A stretch of DNA of 64,000 bases from Pseudoalteromonas sp. XMcav2-N (GCF_024124545.1 NZ_JAMXSF010000019.1:1-64000); one strand, 5' to 3'. Positions 19,701 to 47,130 are shown, counted from the first letter of the stretch. Made by a program: numbers and translations. Notes: generated by a model not told the origin, from the sequence alone.

Positions 19701-21199
19701 TGGCGCAACTTGGTGAGGCCATTGGGTCGTTCGAACAGGTCATTGATACACGTCTGACGGCAGCGCTTTCGTCAAACACACTGGGATACAACTTACTTCT
19801 ACCCGTGTTGCAGTGGGTGCTGTCTCTGGGCGGACGTCCACTCAGTGTACTGGCAAGCGATCTTTTTAACGTGTTAGGTGATGATACCGTCAATCCGGCC
19901 AAGGCCTCAGTACTTGGGTTAACACGTGTGGCACCGCTGGAAGAGGCACAGCAAGGTTGTCAGGTGTTGGCACTCACCGAGACGATGGTAGCCAGTCCGA
20001 CTCCTGCACTGATTGCCGCACTCCGGGAAGATTTAGCCCATGCCCGTGGTGAAATAGCCTATCGTGGTACACAACGATTTACCCAGTCTCAGTGCGCTGT
20101 GCGCAACCAAACAGGCACAGTGAAAGCGACGACAAAGCCGCAACACACCTTGATCACCGGTGGGTTAGGTGGCGTAGGTCTGGCACTGGCAAAACACCTG
20201 GCGCAACAGGGCCATAGTTTAGTCTTACAGACTCGTCAGTCCTTAGCTGACAGTACACAGTGGGCGCAGCTGGCGGAAGATGAGCAGCAAACCCCACAGC
20301 AGCGTGCGCGTTATCAGCAACTACTCGACATTTATGCCCAGTGCCCGCAGCTGCTGGTACTCAGTGCCGATGTCACCGATTTAGCGTCTATGCGTGCGGC
20401 GTTCGACGCGGCATCAATCCCACTTTCTTCTATATCTCAGGTGATACATGCTGCCGGGCTACCAGGCGGTGGGTTGGTTACTCAGCAAAGCGCAGAGCAA
20501 GTCCTGCAGAGTACAGCTGCGAAAGTACAGGGAACGCAAAACCTGCTGACCTTGTTCGCAGAGTCTGAGCTGGACACTATGGTGCTGTGCTCTTCTTTGG
20601 CTTCCGTACTCGGCGCCATGGCTCAGAGTGATTATTGTGCAGCAAACAGTTATCTGGACGCCGTCGCGCAGCAGTCACATCCTTTTGCAGTGAAAGTACT
20701 GAACTGGGATGCGTGGCAAAGTACCGGTATGGCTGCCAATATTGAGTTGGCAGATGGGCTGGGTCTGACGCCAGGTGCAGCTTGTCAGTTGTTCGATAAA
20801 GCCATCGGTGTTGCACAGCCGCAGGTGTACTGCGCCAGCACTGAGTGGACACAACTTGTCAGTGCAACACGCGCCACCGAGCAGGCTATTCTCACGCGCT
20901 TAAACAAGCCAAAAGGTCATGCTCGCCCGGAGCTGGCGGTCGAGTTCGAAGCACCGGAAAGTGAACTGGAACATAAACTGGCTGCTTTGTGGGCTGAGTA
21001 TCTGGGCTTTGACGAAATCGGTATTTTTGACAGCTTGCTGGAGTTGGGGGGGGATTCTCTGGTGGCCATTCAGATGCTGGCGAAGGCCAAGCAAATGTTC
21101 AGTGTTGAACTGGAACCTGCCGCCTTTTTCGAAGATCCGACCATAGATAACCTGGCATATATGATTGAAGAACAGCTGGTGGCTCAGCTACAGCAATAA
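16796..21199 (+). CDS. Type I PKS module: KS-AT-KR-ACP
   Basis: The 1467-residue single module contains: KS (about 5-430; TACSTSL with Cys near 176, His in EAHGTGTELGDP and KTNLGHL), AT (about 515-800; GHSIGEYAAA with Ser near 617, and HAFHSH, the malonyl-CoA signature), KR (about 1115-1300; TGGLGGVG, YCAAN near 1280) and ACP (Ser near 1420, GGDSLVA). There is no DH or ER, so the unit adds two carbons and leaves a beta-hydroxyl. Extension of a lysyl thioester this way would give 4,8-diamino-3-hydroxyoctanoate, the unit known from alterobactin (inference). No thioesterase is present; the chain should pass to the NRPS at 26861, although two other operons lie between. Confidence 0.93.
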   Translation: MSEHEYSELDIAIVGMAGRFPDADNVDALWHNIRAGQCAVQSYDDEALRRAGVSESDLTDPDYVKRGVPFERLAQFDAEFFGYTPKEAEQLDPQQRHFLQTCWHAMAHAGLPLGEQTGVYAGCGVPAYLMQNLLQGQSRDITSLLALTNGNDKDSLATRVSYELDLKGPAVTVQTACSTSLVAVHMACRALQNFECDSALAGGVWLNLAQDQGYHAPAGGSLSPSGQLSAFGEQADGILIGSGSAAVVLKRLAEAQQEGDHILAVIKGSAINNDGRDKVGYTAPSVTGQANAIMAALEFADIEPHSVGYIEAHGTGTELGDPIEIAALSQAYASDTKQYCAIGSVKTNLGHLDAAAGITGLIKAVQALRHQELPPSLHSQPLNSKIDFANSPFYVNDTLKPWQSNGPRRAAVSSLGMGGTNAHVILQEYTHQQTSEVSASTPWQVLPLSASSQAALMRQTQALADALQRTPEQFAQLAAQLQHKRSALAVRYACVADSAEQAIAQLLREPQGDKATAPRLALMFSGQGSQYVTMAQPLLRDVPAFKAAFDEVMAHFPDALRAELNSVFSPADNEILTANQLLNQTRITQPALFVVAYATAKAYQAHGVRITAMLGHSIGEYAAACLAGVMTPEVATRLVTARGEVLQSMAPGSMLSVMADGKAVAPYLHEELDIAALNSPTNTVVAGTREAIKSLQGELKAADIATTRLHVSHAFHSHLTEAVLPEFAGTLEQVLSTSPLQAPHTPFVSNVTGTWITAEQACSAQYWLDHIRQPVNFVSGVSALAERCDVLIEAGPGDTLQKLARQTLGDSVVALHSVSHARDLKAPLPPFAKTLGKLWQLGCAIDWSQVTVRPHGQANILPDYVFADTEFWVEPKPSEAVAFSADNALNTEPQLYVPQWQQVVELAHTHRDLQDKHLLLIAVDTPLVSQLSEALNQAGVKVTQVWQGETFSRINEQAYRLDLGSTEQLAQLGEAIGSFEQVIDTRLTAALSSNTLGYNLLLPVLQWVLSLGGRPLSVLASDLFNVLGDDTVNPAKASVLGLTRVAPLEEAQQGCQVLALTETMVASPTPALIAALREDLAHARGEIAYRGTQRFTQSQCAVRNQTGTVKATTKPQHTLITGGLGGVGLALAKHLAQQGHSLVLQTRQSLADSTQWAQLAEDEQQTPQQRARYQQLLDIYAQCPQLLVLSADVTDLASMRAAFDAASIPLSSISQVIHAAGLPGGGLVTQQSAEQVLQSTAAKVQGTQNLLTLFAESELDTMVLCSSLASVLGAMAQSDYCAANSYLDAVAQQSHPFAVKVLNWDAWQSTGMAANIELADGLGLTPGAACQLFDKAIGVAQPQVYCASTEWTQLVSATRATEQAILTRLNKPKGHARPELAVEFEAPESELEHKLAALWAEYLGFDEIGIFDSLLELGGDSLVAIQMLAKAKQMFSVELEPAAFFEDPTIDNLAYMIEEQLVAQLQQ

Positions 21200-21223
21200 T
21201 TCAGTTTGGTCAGATATCTTATG

Positions 21224-21248
21224 ACGGTCTCCTGGTGAGGCCGTTTTT
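21224..21248 (+). terminator. Terminator after the PKS gene
   Basis: ACGGTCTC (21224-21231) pairs with GAGGCCGT (21237-21244), including one U-G pair, with a 5-nt loop followed by TTTTT. It separates the first biosynthetic transcript from the formyltransferase gene, which has its own sigma box. Confidence 0.7.
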
Positions 21249-21252
21249 GCGT

Positions 21253-21277
21253 TAAAAAAACACCAATAGCGAGCGTC
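21253..21277 (+). promoter_or_regulatory. Sigma (PvdS-like) box before the formyltransferase
   Basis: TAAAA (21253-21257), 16 nt, CGTC (21274-21277), continuing TTA. It differs by one base from the PvdS consensus TAAAT-N16-CGT and lies about 60 bases before the start codon. An inverted repeat GCACTGT/ACAGTGC (21286-21292, 21304-21310) follows in the presumed 5' UTR. Confidence 0.6.
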
Positions 21278-21334
21278 TTACAGATGCACTGTGCAACCGA
21301 TGTACAGTGCGAAGATAAATAATAATCTGGATAA

Positions 21335-22204
21335 ATGATGAAAACACTGAACTTGATATATATCTGCTCGCTACGCAATGCGGCGGCCGATCAGGCCGGA
21401 CGTATGGTTGAGTACAAAGGGGAGCAGCGCTACATGATGTCTCCCCTTGAGCATCTGGTGGAGCAACTTAATACAACCTCTTTGGGTCAGCAGTACGCTC
21501 TGAAAGCCGTTATTTTCGATGATGATCTGAGTCATGGACCTGATCAGCGCAAGCTGCAAGACTATGGCCTGGAGCGAGGAACCTCAAAAGGTCCCTGGAT
21601 CTACCCGGAGTCACTTAACATTCAGGGGCAGCCGGTGGATGAGCTACTGCAGAATATTCCATCGAGCTATCGCAAAACACCGCTGAATTCACCTGAGCGG
21701 GTGGCAGGAAAAAAAGAGTTTGAAGCACAACTGGAAGCGCAGCTGGATGCACTTGAGGCCAATGTTGTTTTGCTGGATGGACTCATCCTGATCCTGGACG
21801 ACTTAGCCAGTACACACAGCAAATACCACAATAAAATAGTGAATATTCACCCGGGGATCACGCGGGCTGATTCACCTTATCAGCGTCGCGGTGCGACCGC
21901 GACTTTGGATGCGCTTTACGGGGCACGTGGTCAGAAAGTCATTAATTGGGCGACGAGAGAAACCGTAAGTGTGCCGGTGATAGATAAAACAGGGGCTTCC
22001 TTCCACTATATTGATCAGGGGATCGATTCAGGCCCGGTGATCACCGATGTGATGGATACCCATATTAATCCGGACGATACCATTATCGAGATGCGCTGGA
22101 ACAACTTTCAGCAGAGCCTTTTCCCCGCCATGATCAATGGCCTGAAGTTACTGGCAGAGCAACGCTTACCCAAGTCTGTAGCAGCTGACGCTGAGCCTGC
22201 CTGA
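21335..22204 (+). CDS. N5-hydroxyornithine formyltransferase, PvdF-like
   Basis: The 289-residue enzyme belongs to the formyl-THF transferase fold (PurN/Fmt/PvdF). Catalytic residues are visible in NIHPG near residue 169 (Asn and His) and in IDSGPVI near 230 (Asp). The length is close to that of PvdF (275 residues as I recall), and the extended N-terminal region fits PvdF rather than PurN. With the ornithine hydroxylase at 47131-48363 it should form N5-formyl-N5-hydroxyornithine, an iron-binding hydroxamate. The start is ATG 21335 or 21338. It has its own sigma box and terminator, so it is a single-gene unit. Confidence 0.88.
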   Translation: MMKTLNLIYICSLRNAAADQAGRMVEYKGEQRYMMSPLEHLVEQLNTTSLGQQYALKAVIFDDDLSHGPDQRKLQDYGLERGTSKGPWIYPESLNIQGQPVDELLQNIPSSYRKTPLNSPERVAGKKEFEAQLEAQLDALEANVVLLDGLILILDDLASTHSKYHNKIVNIHPGITRADSPYQRRGATATLDALYGARGQKVINWATRETVSVPVIDKTGASFHYIDQGIDSGPVITDVMDTHINPDDTIIEMRWNNFQQSLFPAMINGLKLLAEQRLPKSVAADAEPA

Positions 22205-22211
22205 TAGTAAC

Positions 22212-22245
22212 AAGGTAATGGGATGTGCCCATTGCCTTTCTTCAC
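22212..22245 (+). terminator. Terminator after the formyltransferase
   Basis: AAGGTAATGGG (22212-22222) pairs with CCCATTGCCTT (22228-22238), including one U-G pair, with a 5-nt loop followed by TCTTC. The T-tract is short. Confidence 0.6.
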
Positions 22246-22300
22246 CTGCAATTTGTCTGAAAAACACACTTTACAGAGTTCGGCTCTTGCGTTTGGTTTT

Positions 22301-22340
22301 GTGATATTATAACATGTCTGTATTGTTACAATATAACGTA
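22301..22340 (+). promoter_or_regulatory. Two Zur-type operator half-overlapping sites
   Basis: GTGATATTATAACAT (22301-22315) and GTTACAATATAAC (22325-22337) both resemble the zinc-uptake-repressor box GTTATANTATAAC. They lie 24-60 bases before the ATG of a His-rich lipoprotein gene, which is consistent with zinc-controlled expression. Confidence 0.7.
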
Positions 22341-22360
22341 TTAACTGTAGAGTAGTATTG

Positions 22361-23776
22361 ATGATTTTCAGAGCAAAAGTATTGGCTGCAGCTGTATCTG
22401 CAATCTTGTTGTCTGCTTGTGGTGGTACAGACCATCAGGTAACCAAAACGCAACAGGCTGTGTCTTCTGATGAATCGGTAACGGAAGACGAAAACAAAGC
22501 GGGTGAAGAGGCGCACGACCATGACGAAGACATCAAAGATGTCGCGGGTCGCTTGCTGGTCACCAGTAGCGAGAGCAACGTTGTCAATATTTACTCTGCA
22601 GCAGAGCAAAGCCTGATTGGAACAGTTGGCCTGACGTATGCACCACAATATGCCTATGGGTCAGAAAACCACCGCTATGCCATTTTGGTCCAGCGTGAGC
22701 AAGGCATGGTGGAGTTTGTCGATAGCGGCCTCTACAGAGAAGCCCATGGCGACCACTTTCACAATCATGAAGATGCCCCTGGTAATGTGTCTTTGCAGCT
22801 GACATCAACTAAGCCGACCCATGTTACCGTGAGTGAAGGCGGGATTGCCGTCTTTTCTGATGGCGATGCAGACACTCAGCAAACGGCGTCTGTCGCTATG
22901 TTTGGTGAAGCGCAGATCAGCGGTGAGAGCAGTCAGGTCGTTAAGCTGAATTACAGCACGCACATGCATGGAGCAGCCCAGGCAAGAGGCGAATATCTGA
23001 TCAGCACGTTACGTGACAGCGAGAGCGACTCTATCTTGCCTTCACAAATTGCTTTGTACCATGCACATGATGACCATTTCGATCAGGAGCAGGTGTTTAA
23101 TGTGACCTGTCCTGCGCTGCACGGCAGTGCGCAAAATGACACCACCATTGCATTTGGGTGTGGTGATGGTGTGGCCATTGTCACGCAACAGGGTGAGTCG
23201 TTTAGTGCAACTAAAGTGGCTAACCCAGAAAGCTTTGCAGAGGGCATGCGTGTTGGTGCATTAAAAGGGCATCATGAGCAGGAGCAGTTCATAGTCAGTG
23301 CGAGTAATCAGTTGTTTATGTTGCACCCGGAAGATGGGGAGCTGGAAGCGCTGGAGTGGCAGGTCACTGACAATCATCGCCTGAGCTATTTTGGCTTTAG
23401 TCATGATGGTGAGCACATAGTGACACTCGACAGTGCGGGTAAGCTGAGCATTCTGTCAGGGCACGAGCACGAAGCAGAACAAAACGGCGAACATCAGGGT
23501 GAACACCACGACGGTGAGCACCATTGGGAAGTGGCGCATGAAGTGACGATTACTGATGCAGATTTAGTAAACATGCCTGAAGATCATGGTTTTTCACTGG
23601 CGCCCTCATATGTCGAAGAGGCTGTGTTTGTAACTGATCCAATAGCGAAACAAATTAAAAAGTACGATCTGGAGACTGGTGAGTTGGTGCAGACCATCGA
23701 ACTGGATGTGATTCCGAATAAACTCGTGTGGCTAGGTATTGCCAAGAGTGAAGAGGGGCACAATCACGACGACTAA
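22361..23776 (+). CDS. His-rich zinc-associated lipoprotein, AztD-like
   Basis: The 471-residue lipoprotein has signal MIFRAKVLAAAVSAILLSAC with a lipobox at LSAC. ATG 22361 is preferred over the TTG three bases earlier. Several His-rich clusters are present: EEAHDHDED near 50, HGDHFHNHED near 130, HAHDDHFDQE near 230, a long HEHEAEQNGEHQGEHHDGEH stretch near 370, and a C-terminal EEGHNHDD. The body resembles a beta-propeller of the periplasmic zinc-binding AztD type (inferred from pattern). With the two Zur boxes just upstream, a zinc-binding or zinc-delivery role is likely. It has no aztABC or znuABC neighbours and is probably an insertion into the siderophore locus rather than part of it. 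Confidence 0.75.
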   Translation: MIFRAKVLAAAVSAILLSACGGTDHQVTKTQQAVSSDESVTEDENKAGEEAHDHDEDIKDVAGRLLVTSSESNVVNIYSAAEQSLIGTVGLTYAPQYAYGSENHRYAILVQREQGMVEFVDSGLYREAHGDHFHNHEDAPGNVSLQLTSTKPTHVTVSEGGIAVFSDGDADTQQTASVAMFGEAQISGESSQVVKLNYSTHMHGAAQARGEYLISTLRDSESDSILPSQIALYHAHDDHFDQEQVFNVTCPALHGSAQNDTTIAFGCGDGVAIVTQQGESFSATKVANPESFAEGMRVGALKGHHEQEQFIVSASNQLFMLHPEDGELEALEWQVTDNHRLSYFGFSHDGEHIVTLDSAGKLSILSGHEHEAEQNGEHQGEHHDGEHHWEVAHEVTITDADLVNMPEDHGFSLAPSYVEEAVFVTDPIAKQIKKYDLETGELVQTIELDVIPNKLVWLGIAKSEEGHNHDD

Positions 23777-23815
23777 GCAAAGCAGATCGAGCTTAACCAT
23801 TTTTGTAGTGTTAGT

Positions 23816-23848
23816 AAGCCATCTCGGGTAAAACCAGGTGGCTTTTTT
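23816..23848 (+). terminator. Terminator after the zinc lipoprotein
   Basis: AAGCCATCT (23816-23824) pairs with AGGTGGCTT (23836-23844), including one wobble pair, and runs into six T residues. Confidence 0.8.
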
Positions 23849-23945
23849 CTTATTCAGGCTCAGTCGCGCTGTGCCGCACCTTTGCATCCTGTTCCCTGAT
23901 TGTGAGACAGTAGAGCTCCATTTTTAATTAACACCAACAGGTACT

Positions 23946-24410
23946 TTGATGCAGATACGAGTTGCTACTCACGAAGATATTCCACGTCTTGAACAACTGG
24001 AGCAGACCGTCATTGAGGCTGAGCGTCCTTTCAACGCTGCCATTAAAGCAGACAATGCACACTACTATGATTTACCAGCCCTACTGAATGATGAGCATAG
24101 TTACCTTATTGTTGGCACAATTGATGGCAGCATCATCGCAACAGGCTATGCCCAAATCCGCCAGTCCAAGGCGCAACTTGACCATGCACAACATGGCTAT
24201 CTGGGCTTTATGTACGTGCATCCGGAGCATCGTGGCAAAGGGCTCAATCAGCAGATCATGACAAAGTTGATGGATTGGTGTAATCAGCAGTCAGTGTATG
24301 ATTTTTATTTAGACGTCTACAGCGACAATGCAGCCGCTATTCGTGCCTATGAAAAAGCAGGATTCAGACCTTGTTTGCTGGAGATGAAATTGCACCAACC
24401 CATGCCTTAA
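23946..24410 (+). CDS. GNAT-family N-acetyltransferase
   Basis: The 154-residue protein has the GNAT acetyl-CoA-binding motif MYVHPEHRGKGLNQQIM near residue 90 and the late LDVYSDNAAAIRAYEKAGF segment. It is a complete single-domain RimI-like enzyme with an unknown acceptor. ATG 23949 is an alternative start. Its position immediately before the siderophore receptor could suggest acetylation of a siderophore precursor (an N-acetyl hydroxamate), but a dedicated formyltransferase is already present and this gene has no sigma box, so that link is weak. Confidence 0.85.
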   Translation: MMQIRVATHEDIPRLEQLEQTVIEAERPFNAAIKADNAHYYDLPALLNDEHSYLIVGTIDGSIIATGYAQIRQSKAQLDHAQHGYLGFMYVHPEHRGKGLNQQIMTKLMDWCNQQSVYDFYLDVYSDNAAAIRAYEKAGFRPCLLEMKLHQPMP

Positions 24411-24465
24411 AAGTAAACAGTTGAGTAGCAAATTTACCAGTAAATGCAGCTGAAGTTATCTTTTT

Positions 24466-24484
24466 GATAATTATTATAATTCGT
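24466..24484 (+). promoter_or_regulatory. Fur-type operator before the TonB receptor
   Basis: GATAATTATTATAATTCGT resembles the 19-bp Fur consensus with several matching GATAAT/ATTAT elements. It abuts the sigma box at 24487, so the receptor may be under direct Fur control as well as sigma control. Confidence 0.6.
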
Positions 24485-24486
24485 AC

Positions 24487-24512
24487 TAAATTTGTGCGAG
24501 GGGAGTTCGTCT
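24487..24512 (+). promoter_or_regulatory. Sigma (PvdS-like) box before the TonB receptor
   Basis: TAAAT (24487-24491), 16 nt, CGT (24508-24510), followed by CT. This is an exact match to the PvdS consensus, 33 bases before the ATG. Confidence 0.75.
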
Positions 24513-24542
24513 GGGTGTCATAAATACAACTAGGATGAAACA

Positions 24543-26687
24543 ATGAACCCACTCAAATACAGCTTACTGCCGCTCGCACTCGCCGTTTCCAATGCCGTCA
24601 TGGCAGACGATAGTAAAGAAGACCTGAAGTCGATTGAACAGATAGTGGTGTATGGTGAAAACACACAACGTTCACTAAAAGACACCACGTCGTCTATTGC
24701 CGTTATTGATCAAGAGCAACTGAAAAGTGGTCAGGTTAATTCCCTGCTGGATGCCTTATCAGGCATTGCAAACGTTGTATTTACAGATAGTCTGCCGACG
24801 ATCCGTGGCTTGCAAGGTGAAGGTGTATCACAGGGCTTTAGTTCATTTTCATCGGGTGCTAAACCGCGTGTGTCTGTTATGCGTGACGGTGTTTCAGACC
24901 CGTTTGTTGCTAAGCTAAGCGGTGATTTTGGCCTGTGGGACGTTGAGCAAATCGAAGTGCTGCGAGGTCCACAATCGTCAAACAGTGGCCGCAACAGCAT
25001 CGGTGGTATTGTTTACATCAAGACCAAAGAGCCCTCACTGACTGACTTTGAAGCCGCAACCCGTATTGGCTATTCAGACCTGAACGAAAACACGGAACTG
25101 TCGGGTATGGTCTCTGTGCCACTACTGGAAGATCAGCTTGCACTGCGCGCCACCGTTCAGCGTAACGAAGGGGAGTCGTACATGGATTATAAAGGCACCT
25201 CTCCTTTGGTGGTGTATCCATTTAATCCAAAAGAGCTTGAAGATACTCGCATGGACATCAAGCTAAAATGGCAACCCGCTGCACTCAGTGGCCTGGATAT
25301 GCTGCTTCATTACTCACGCAGTGAAGAAACCGGTGAGCGCCATTGGGGCTTCCAGGGACCGGTATTAAATGGCAATGATCCGGAAAATACCAAAATTGGT
25401 CCGCAGTTATCAGACCGTGTTGTGTCCTATCAGGTGGTACCTACACCCGCGGGCCCAGTCGCAGGCTCGTATGCGCGTGATAAAGACACAGAATATGATC
25501 GTTGGTCGTTACGCACCCGCTATGAGATAAGTGATGCGATTAACCTTGAAATCATGTTGTCAGATACCGACTACCGTTATGAGTTCAGACAGTATCCTGA
25601 GCCTTGGTATGTGATCATGAACGACAGTGGCAAAACCTATGATGCGAAGGTGAGCTTTGCGGGTAATGAGACTGTCAGTGGTTATCTGGGTTTGTACATG
25701 AATGACCGTGACCAGACTTTCTTCCGTGAAGGTTACTACAAAGGGACTGATGACAGTGAAAACCAGGCAATCTATGGTGAGGCAACCATCAAGGTGAGCG
25801 AGCAGGGTCGTGTGGTCGTTGGTGGCCGTATCGAGGACGAAGAGCAGTATCGACTCTTCGACGGTGCTGAAATGGCGAAACGATTTGGCATGCCCAATAT
25901 TGAATTTGTCATCGATGTTGATAATCGCATTTACCTGCCAAAACTGGCCTATCTGCACGATTTAAACGATAACATCACAGTCAACGCCAGCTTCCGCAAA
26001 GGGTACAGCTCGGGCGGTGGTGACTTCCACTGGTTTAGCATGAGCAATTACACTTTTGAGCCTGAGTATGTCGATACTTTCGAAGTCGGCTTGCGCTCTA
26101 CGCTTATGGACGGTGACTTAAACTTCGCGGTAAACGTGTTTTACAATGACTTCGAGGATTACCAGTATTACGGTACCGGCCCAACGGGTAACCCGAATGA
26201 CTTTAGCATCATTAACCTGGCGAAAGTAAAAAGCGCCGGCTTTGAAACTGAAGCGCGCTATGCCATCAACCCAGATCTGACCTTGTCAGCAAGCTTTGGC
26301 TGGATGGACAGCACGGTTGACGAAGCGAATGCTGAAAACCCAACAGTACGTGACAAAGCGCTTCCAATGGCGGCCGATATCACGGCTGGATTAGGGCTGG
26401 AATTCTGGGCCACAGATAAGCTCCAACTAACGGCGCGTAGCAACTATGTGGGTGAATATTACAGCAAGCTGGGTGAAAAAGCTGAGCACCTGGCAGGCGA
26501 CTACGCCGAGTTTCATTTCTCTGCCGCCTATGTTGAGGAAAACTGGCGTATCGATGCTTATGTAAACAATGCCTTCGATCATGACAGCTTGATCAGTGCA
26601 GGTCGGGTAACCGGCTCAGACGTATTTATCTACGGTGACTACACGGACCCAAGAAACATGGGTATCTCGTTCAGCTACACCTTTTAA
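24543..26687 (+). CDS. TonB-dependent siderophore receptor
   Basis: The 714-residue outer-membrane receptor has a signal peptide ending SNAVMA, a TonB-box-like EQIVVYGE right after it, a plug domain (about 50-160; VEQIEVLRGPQSSNSGRNSIGGIVYIKTKEP) and a 22-strand barrel region ending in the C-terminal aromatic GISFSYTF. There is no N-terminal signalling (STN) domain, so it is not a FecA-type transducer. It is the likely uptake route for the ferric form of the cluster product. Both a Fur-like box and a perfect sigma box lie directly upstream, and a strong terminator follows. Confidence 0.92.
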   Translation: MNPLKYSLLPLALAVSNAVMADDSKEDLKSIEQIVVYGENTQRSLKDTTSSIAVIDQEQLKSGQVNSLLDALSGIANVVFTDSLPTIRGLQGEGVSQGFSSFSSGAKPRVSVMRDGVSDPFVAKLSGDFGLWDVEQIEVLRGPQSSNSGRNSIGGIVYIKTKEPSLTDFEAATRIGYSDLNENTELSGMVSVPLLEDQLALRATVQRNEGESYMDYKGTSPLVVYPFNPKELEDTRMDIKLKWQPAALSGLDMLLHYSRSEETGERHWGFQGPVLNGNDPENTKIGPQLSDRVVSYQVVPTPAGPVAGSYARDKDTEYDRWSLRTRYEISDAINLEIMLSDTDYRYEFRQYPEPWYVIMNDSGKTYDAKVSFAGNETVSGYLGLYMNDRDQTFFREGYYKGTDDSENQAIYGEATIKVSEQGRVVVGGRIEDEEQYRLFDGAEMAKRFGMPNIEFVIDVDNRIYLPKLAYLHDLNDNITVNASFRKGYSSGGGDFHWFSMSNYTFEPEYVDTFEVGLRSTLMDGDLNFAVNVFYNDFEDYQYYGTGPTGNPNDFSIINLAKVKSAGFETEARYAINPDLTLSASFGWMDSTVDEANAENPTVRDKALPMAADITAGLGLEFWATDKLQLTARSNYVGEYYSKLGEKAEHLAGDYAEFHFSAAYVEENWRIDAYVNNAFDHDSLISAGRVTGSDVFIYGDYTDPRNMGISFSYTF

Positions 26688-26701
26688 TTTGTAAGTCTAT
26701 C

Positions 26702-26726
26702 ATGCCCGCGTAAGCGGGCATTTTTC
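26702..26726 (+). terminator. Terminator after the TonB receptor
   Basis: ATGCCCGC (26702-26709) and GCGGGCAT (26714-26721) form a perfect stem with a GTAA loop, followed by TTTTT. Confidence 0.9.
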
Positions 26727-26785
26727 TCTCCCTGTACAGCCCACTCAGGTACCTAGCTCAAAGTCACATTTTTTACCCGCTAAGC

Positions 26786-26811
26786 TGGATTTTTGCCGTG
26801 TTCATTCGTCT
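26786..26811 (+). promoter_or_regulatory. Sigma (PvdS-like) box before the giant NRPS
   Basis: TGGAT (26786-26790), 16 nt, CGTCTA (26807-26812). It has the weakest -35 match of the set (three of five bases), but keeps the exact spacing and the CGTCTA element shared with the site at 48534. Confidence 0.5.
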
Positions 26812-26860
26812 AGCAGTCATATTTTGAAATCAGAATCAAACTGACTGCAGTGGAGCCAGA

Positions 26861-46276
<19,416 letters not shown>

Positions 46277-46300
46277 GCGTGTCAGAGTCGAAGGTAAAAA

Positions 46301-46325
46301 AGCCGTGCGAATGCACGGCTTTTTT
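46301..46325 (+). terminator. Terminator after the giant NRPS
   Basis: AGCCGTGC (46301-46308) and GCACGGCT (46313-46320) form a perfect stem with a GAAT loop, preceded by A residues and followed by five T residues. Confidence 0.95.
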
Positions 46326-46439
46326 GTGTCAGCAGATCGACTGGGTGCGCACAGGTTGGTGTAATCAAGTGTGATAGAAAAAGCCCCCTGCCTGCGTTTA
46401 AATAGAGATCTTAGGTGTACAAAATAGAGGTAATTAACA

Positions 46440-47084
46440 ATGGATCATACGCAGGCGATTGAAATCGTTAACGTAGACCGAGACAAAGTCGCGCAGCATA
46501 TTGAGTTATGCAACAAGGGGGAGCACATTTGTGACCTCAATGGGTGGCGTTTAGAGATAGCATCATCAATTCAGGCGTTTACATTTGGCCCACATACCCT
46601 CTTGCGCCCGGGGGAGATGCTCAGAGTCTATTTAGACAGGGAATACGAATTTAGCTTTAACGCGGCCAATGCTTTTAACCGTCGGGGTGACAGGGTGTTG
46701 TTGTTTGATAGACAAGGTGAACTACGTTGCCAGTTTGCATATGGTCGTTCAGCCCACAACCTGGTGGACATCAGTTATATTCACAGCGACAGCCTGGGGG
46801 GCAGAGATTTTAGTGATGAATATGTTGAGCTATTTAATATGTCAGATTGCCGTGTGGACATCAGTGGCTGGCAAATTCGCGCCGTAAAGGGGGATGCGCA
46901 ATTTATTTTCCCGGAGGGGGCCCAGCTGGCGCCTCAGGCACCTGCTCGGGTCTATTCCAACTATATAGATCCGCAGACCGGCGGCTACAGCTTCAGCAGC
47001 CCGCGAGCGCTTTGGCGTACCAGCAATGAAAGTTGTCAGCTGCTGGATGACGCCGGGCGTGAAGTATCCCGCTATTCTTTCTGA
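46440..47084 (+). CDS. Protein with two lamin-tail-like (LTD) domains
   Basis: The 214-residue protein contains two repeats of about 100 residues that look like lamin-tail immunoglobulin-fold domains. Repeat 1 (5-105) has IEIVNVDRDKVAQHIEL, DLNGWRLE, LRPGEMLRVYL and NRRGDRVLLFD. Repeat 2 (110-210) has DEYVELFNMSDCRVDISGWQIR, FIFPEGAQLAPQ and SCQLLDDAGREV. There is no signal peptide, membrane segment or enzyme domain, so it is probably cytosolic, unlike most bacterial LTD proteins, which are secreted. It stands alone between the NRPS terminator and the convergent ornithine hydroxylase. No sigma box was found. Its role in the locus is unknown. Confidence 0.7.
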   Translation: MDHTQAIEIVNVDRDKVAQHIELCNKGEHICDLNGWRLEIASSIQAFTFGPHTLLRPGEMLRVYLDREYEFSFNAANAFNRRGDRVLLFDRQGELRCQFAYGRSAHNLVDISYIHSDSLGGRDFSDEYVELFNMSDCRVDISGWQIRAVKGDAQFIFPEGAQLAPQAPARVYSNYIDPQTGGYSFSSPRALWRTSNESCQLLDDAGREVSRYSF

Positions 47085-47130
47085 GCGGTGGGGCTGGGGA
47101 GCGACTGAATGTCCTCCCCGGCACATTTGA

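Noticed and set aside
23946..24410. Acetyltransferase as a hydroxamate-forming enzyme of the cluster
   Set aside because: It has no sigma box, lies beside a zinc gene, and its sequence resembles general RimI-like GNATs rather than IucB/PvdY-type enzymes.
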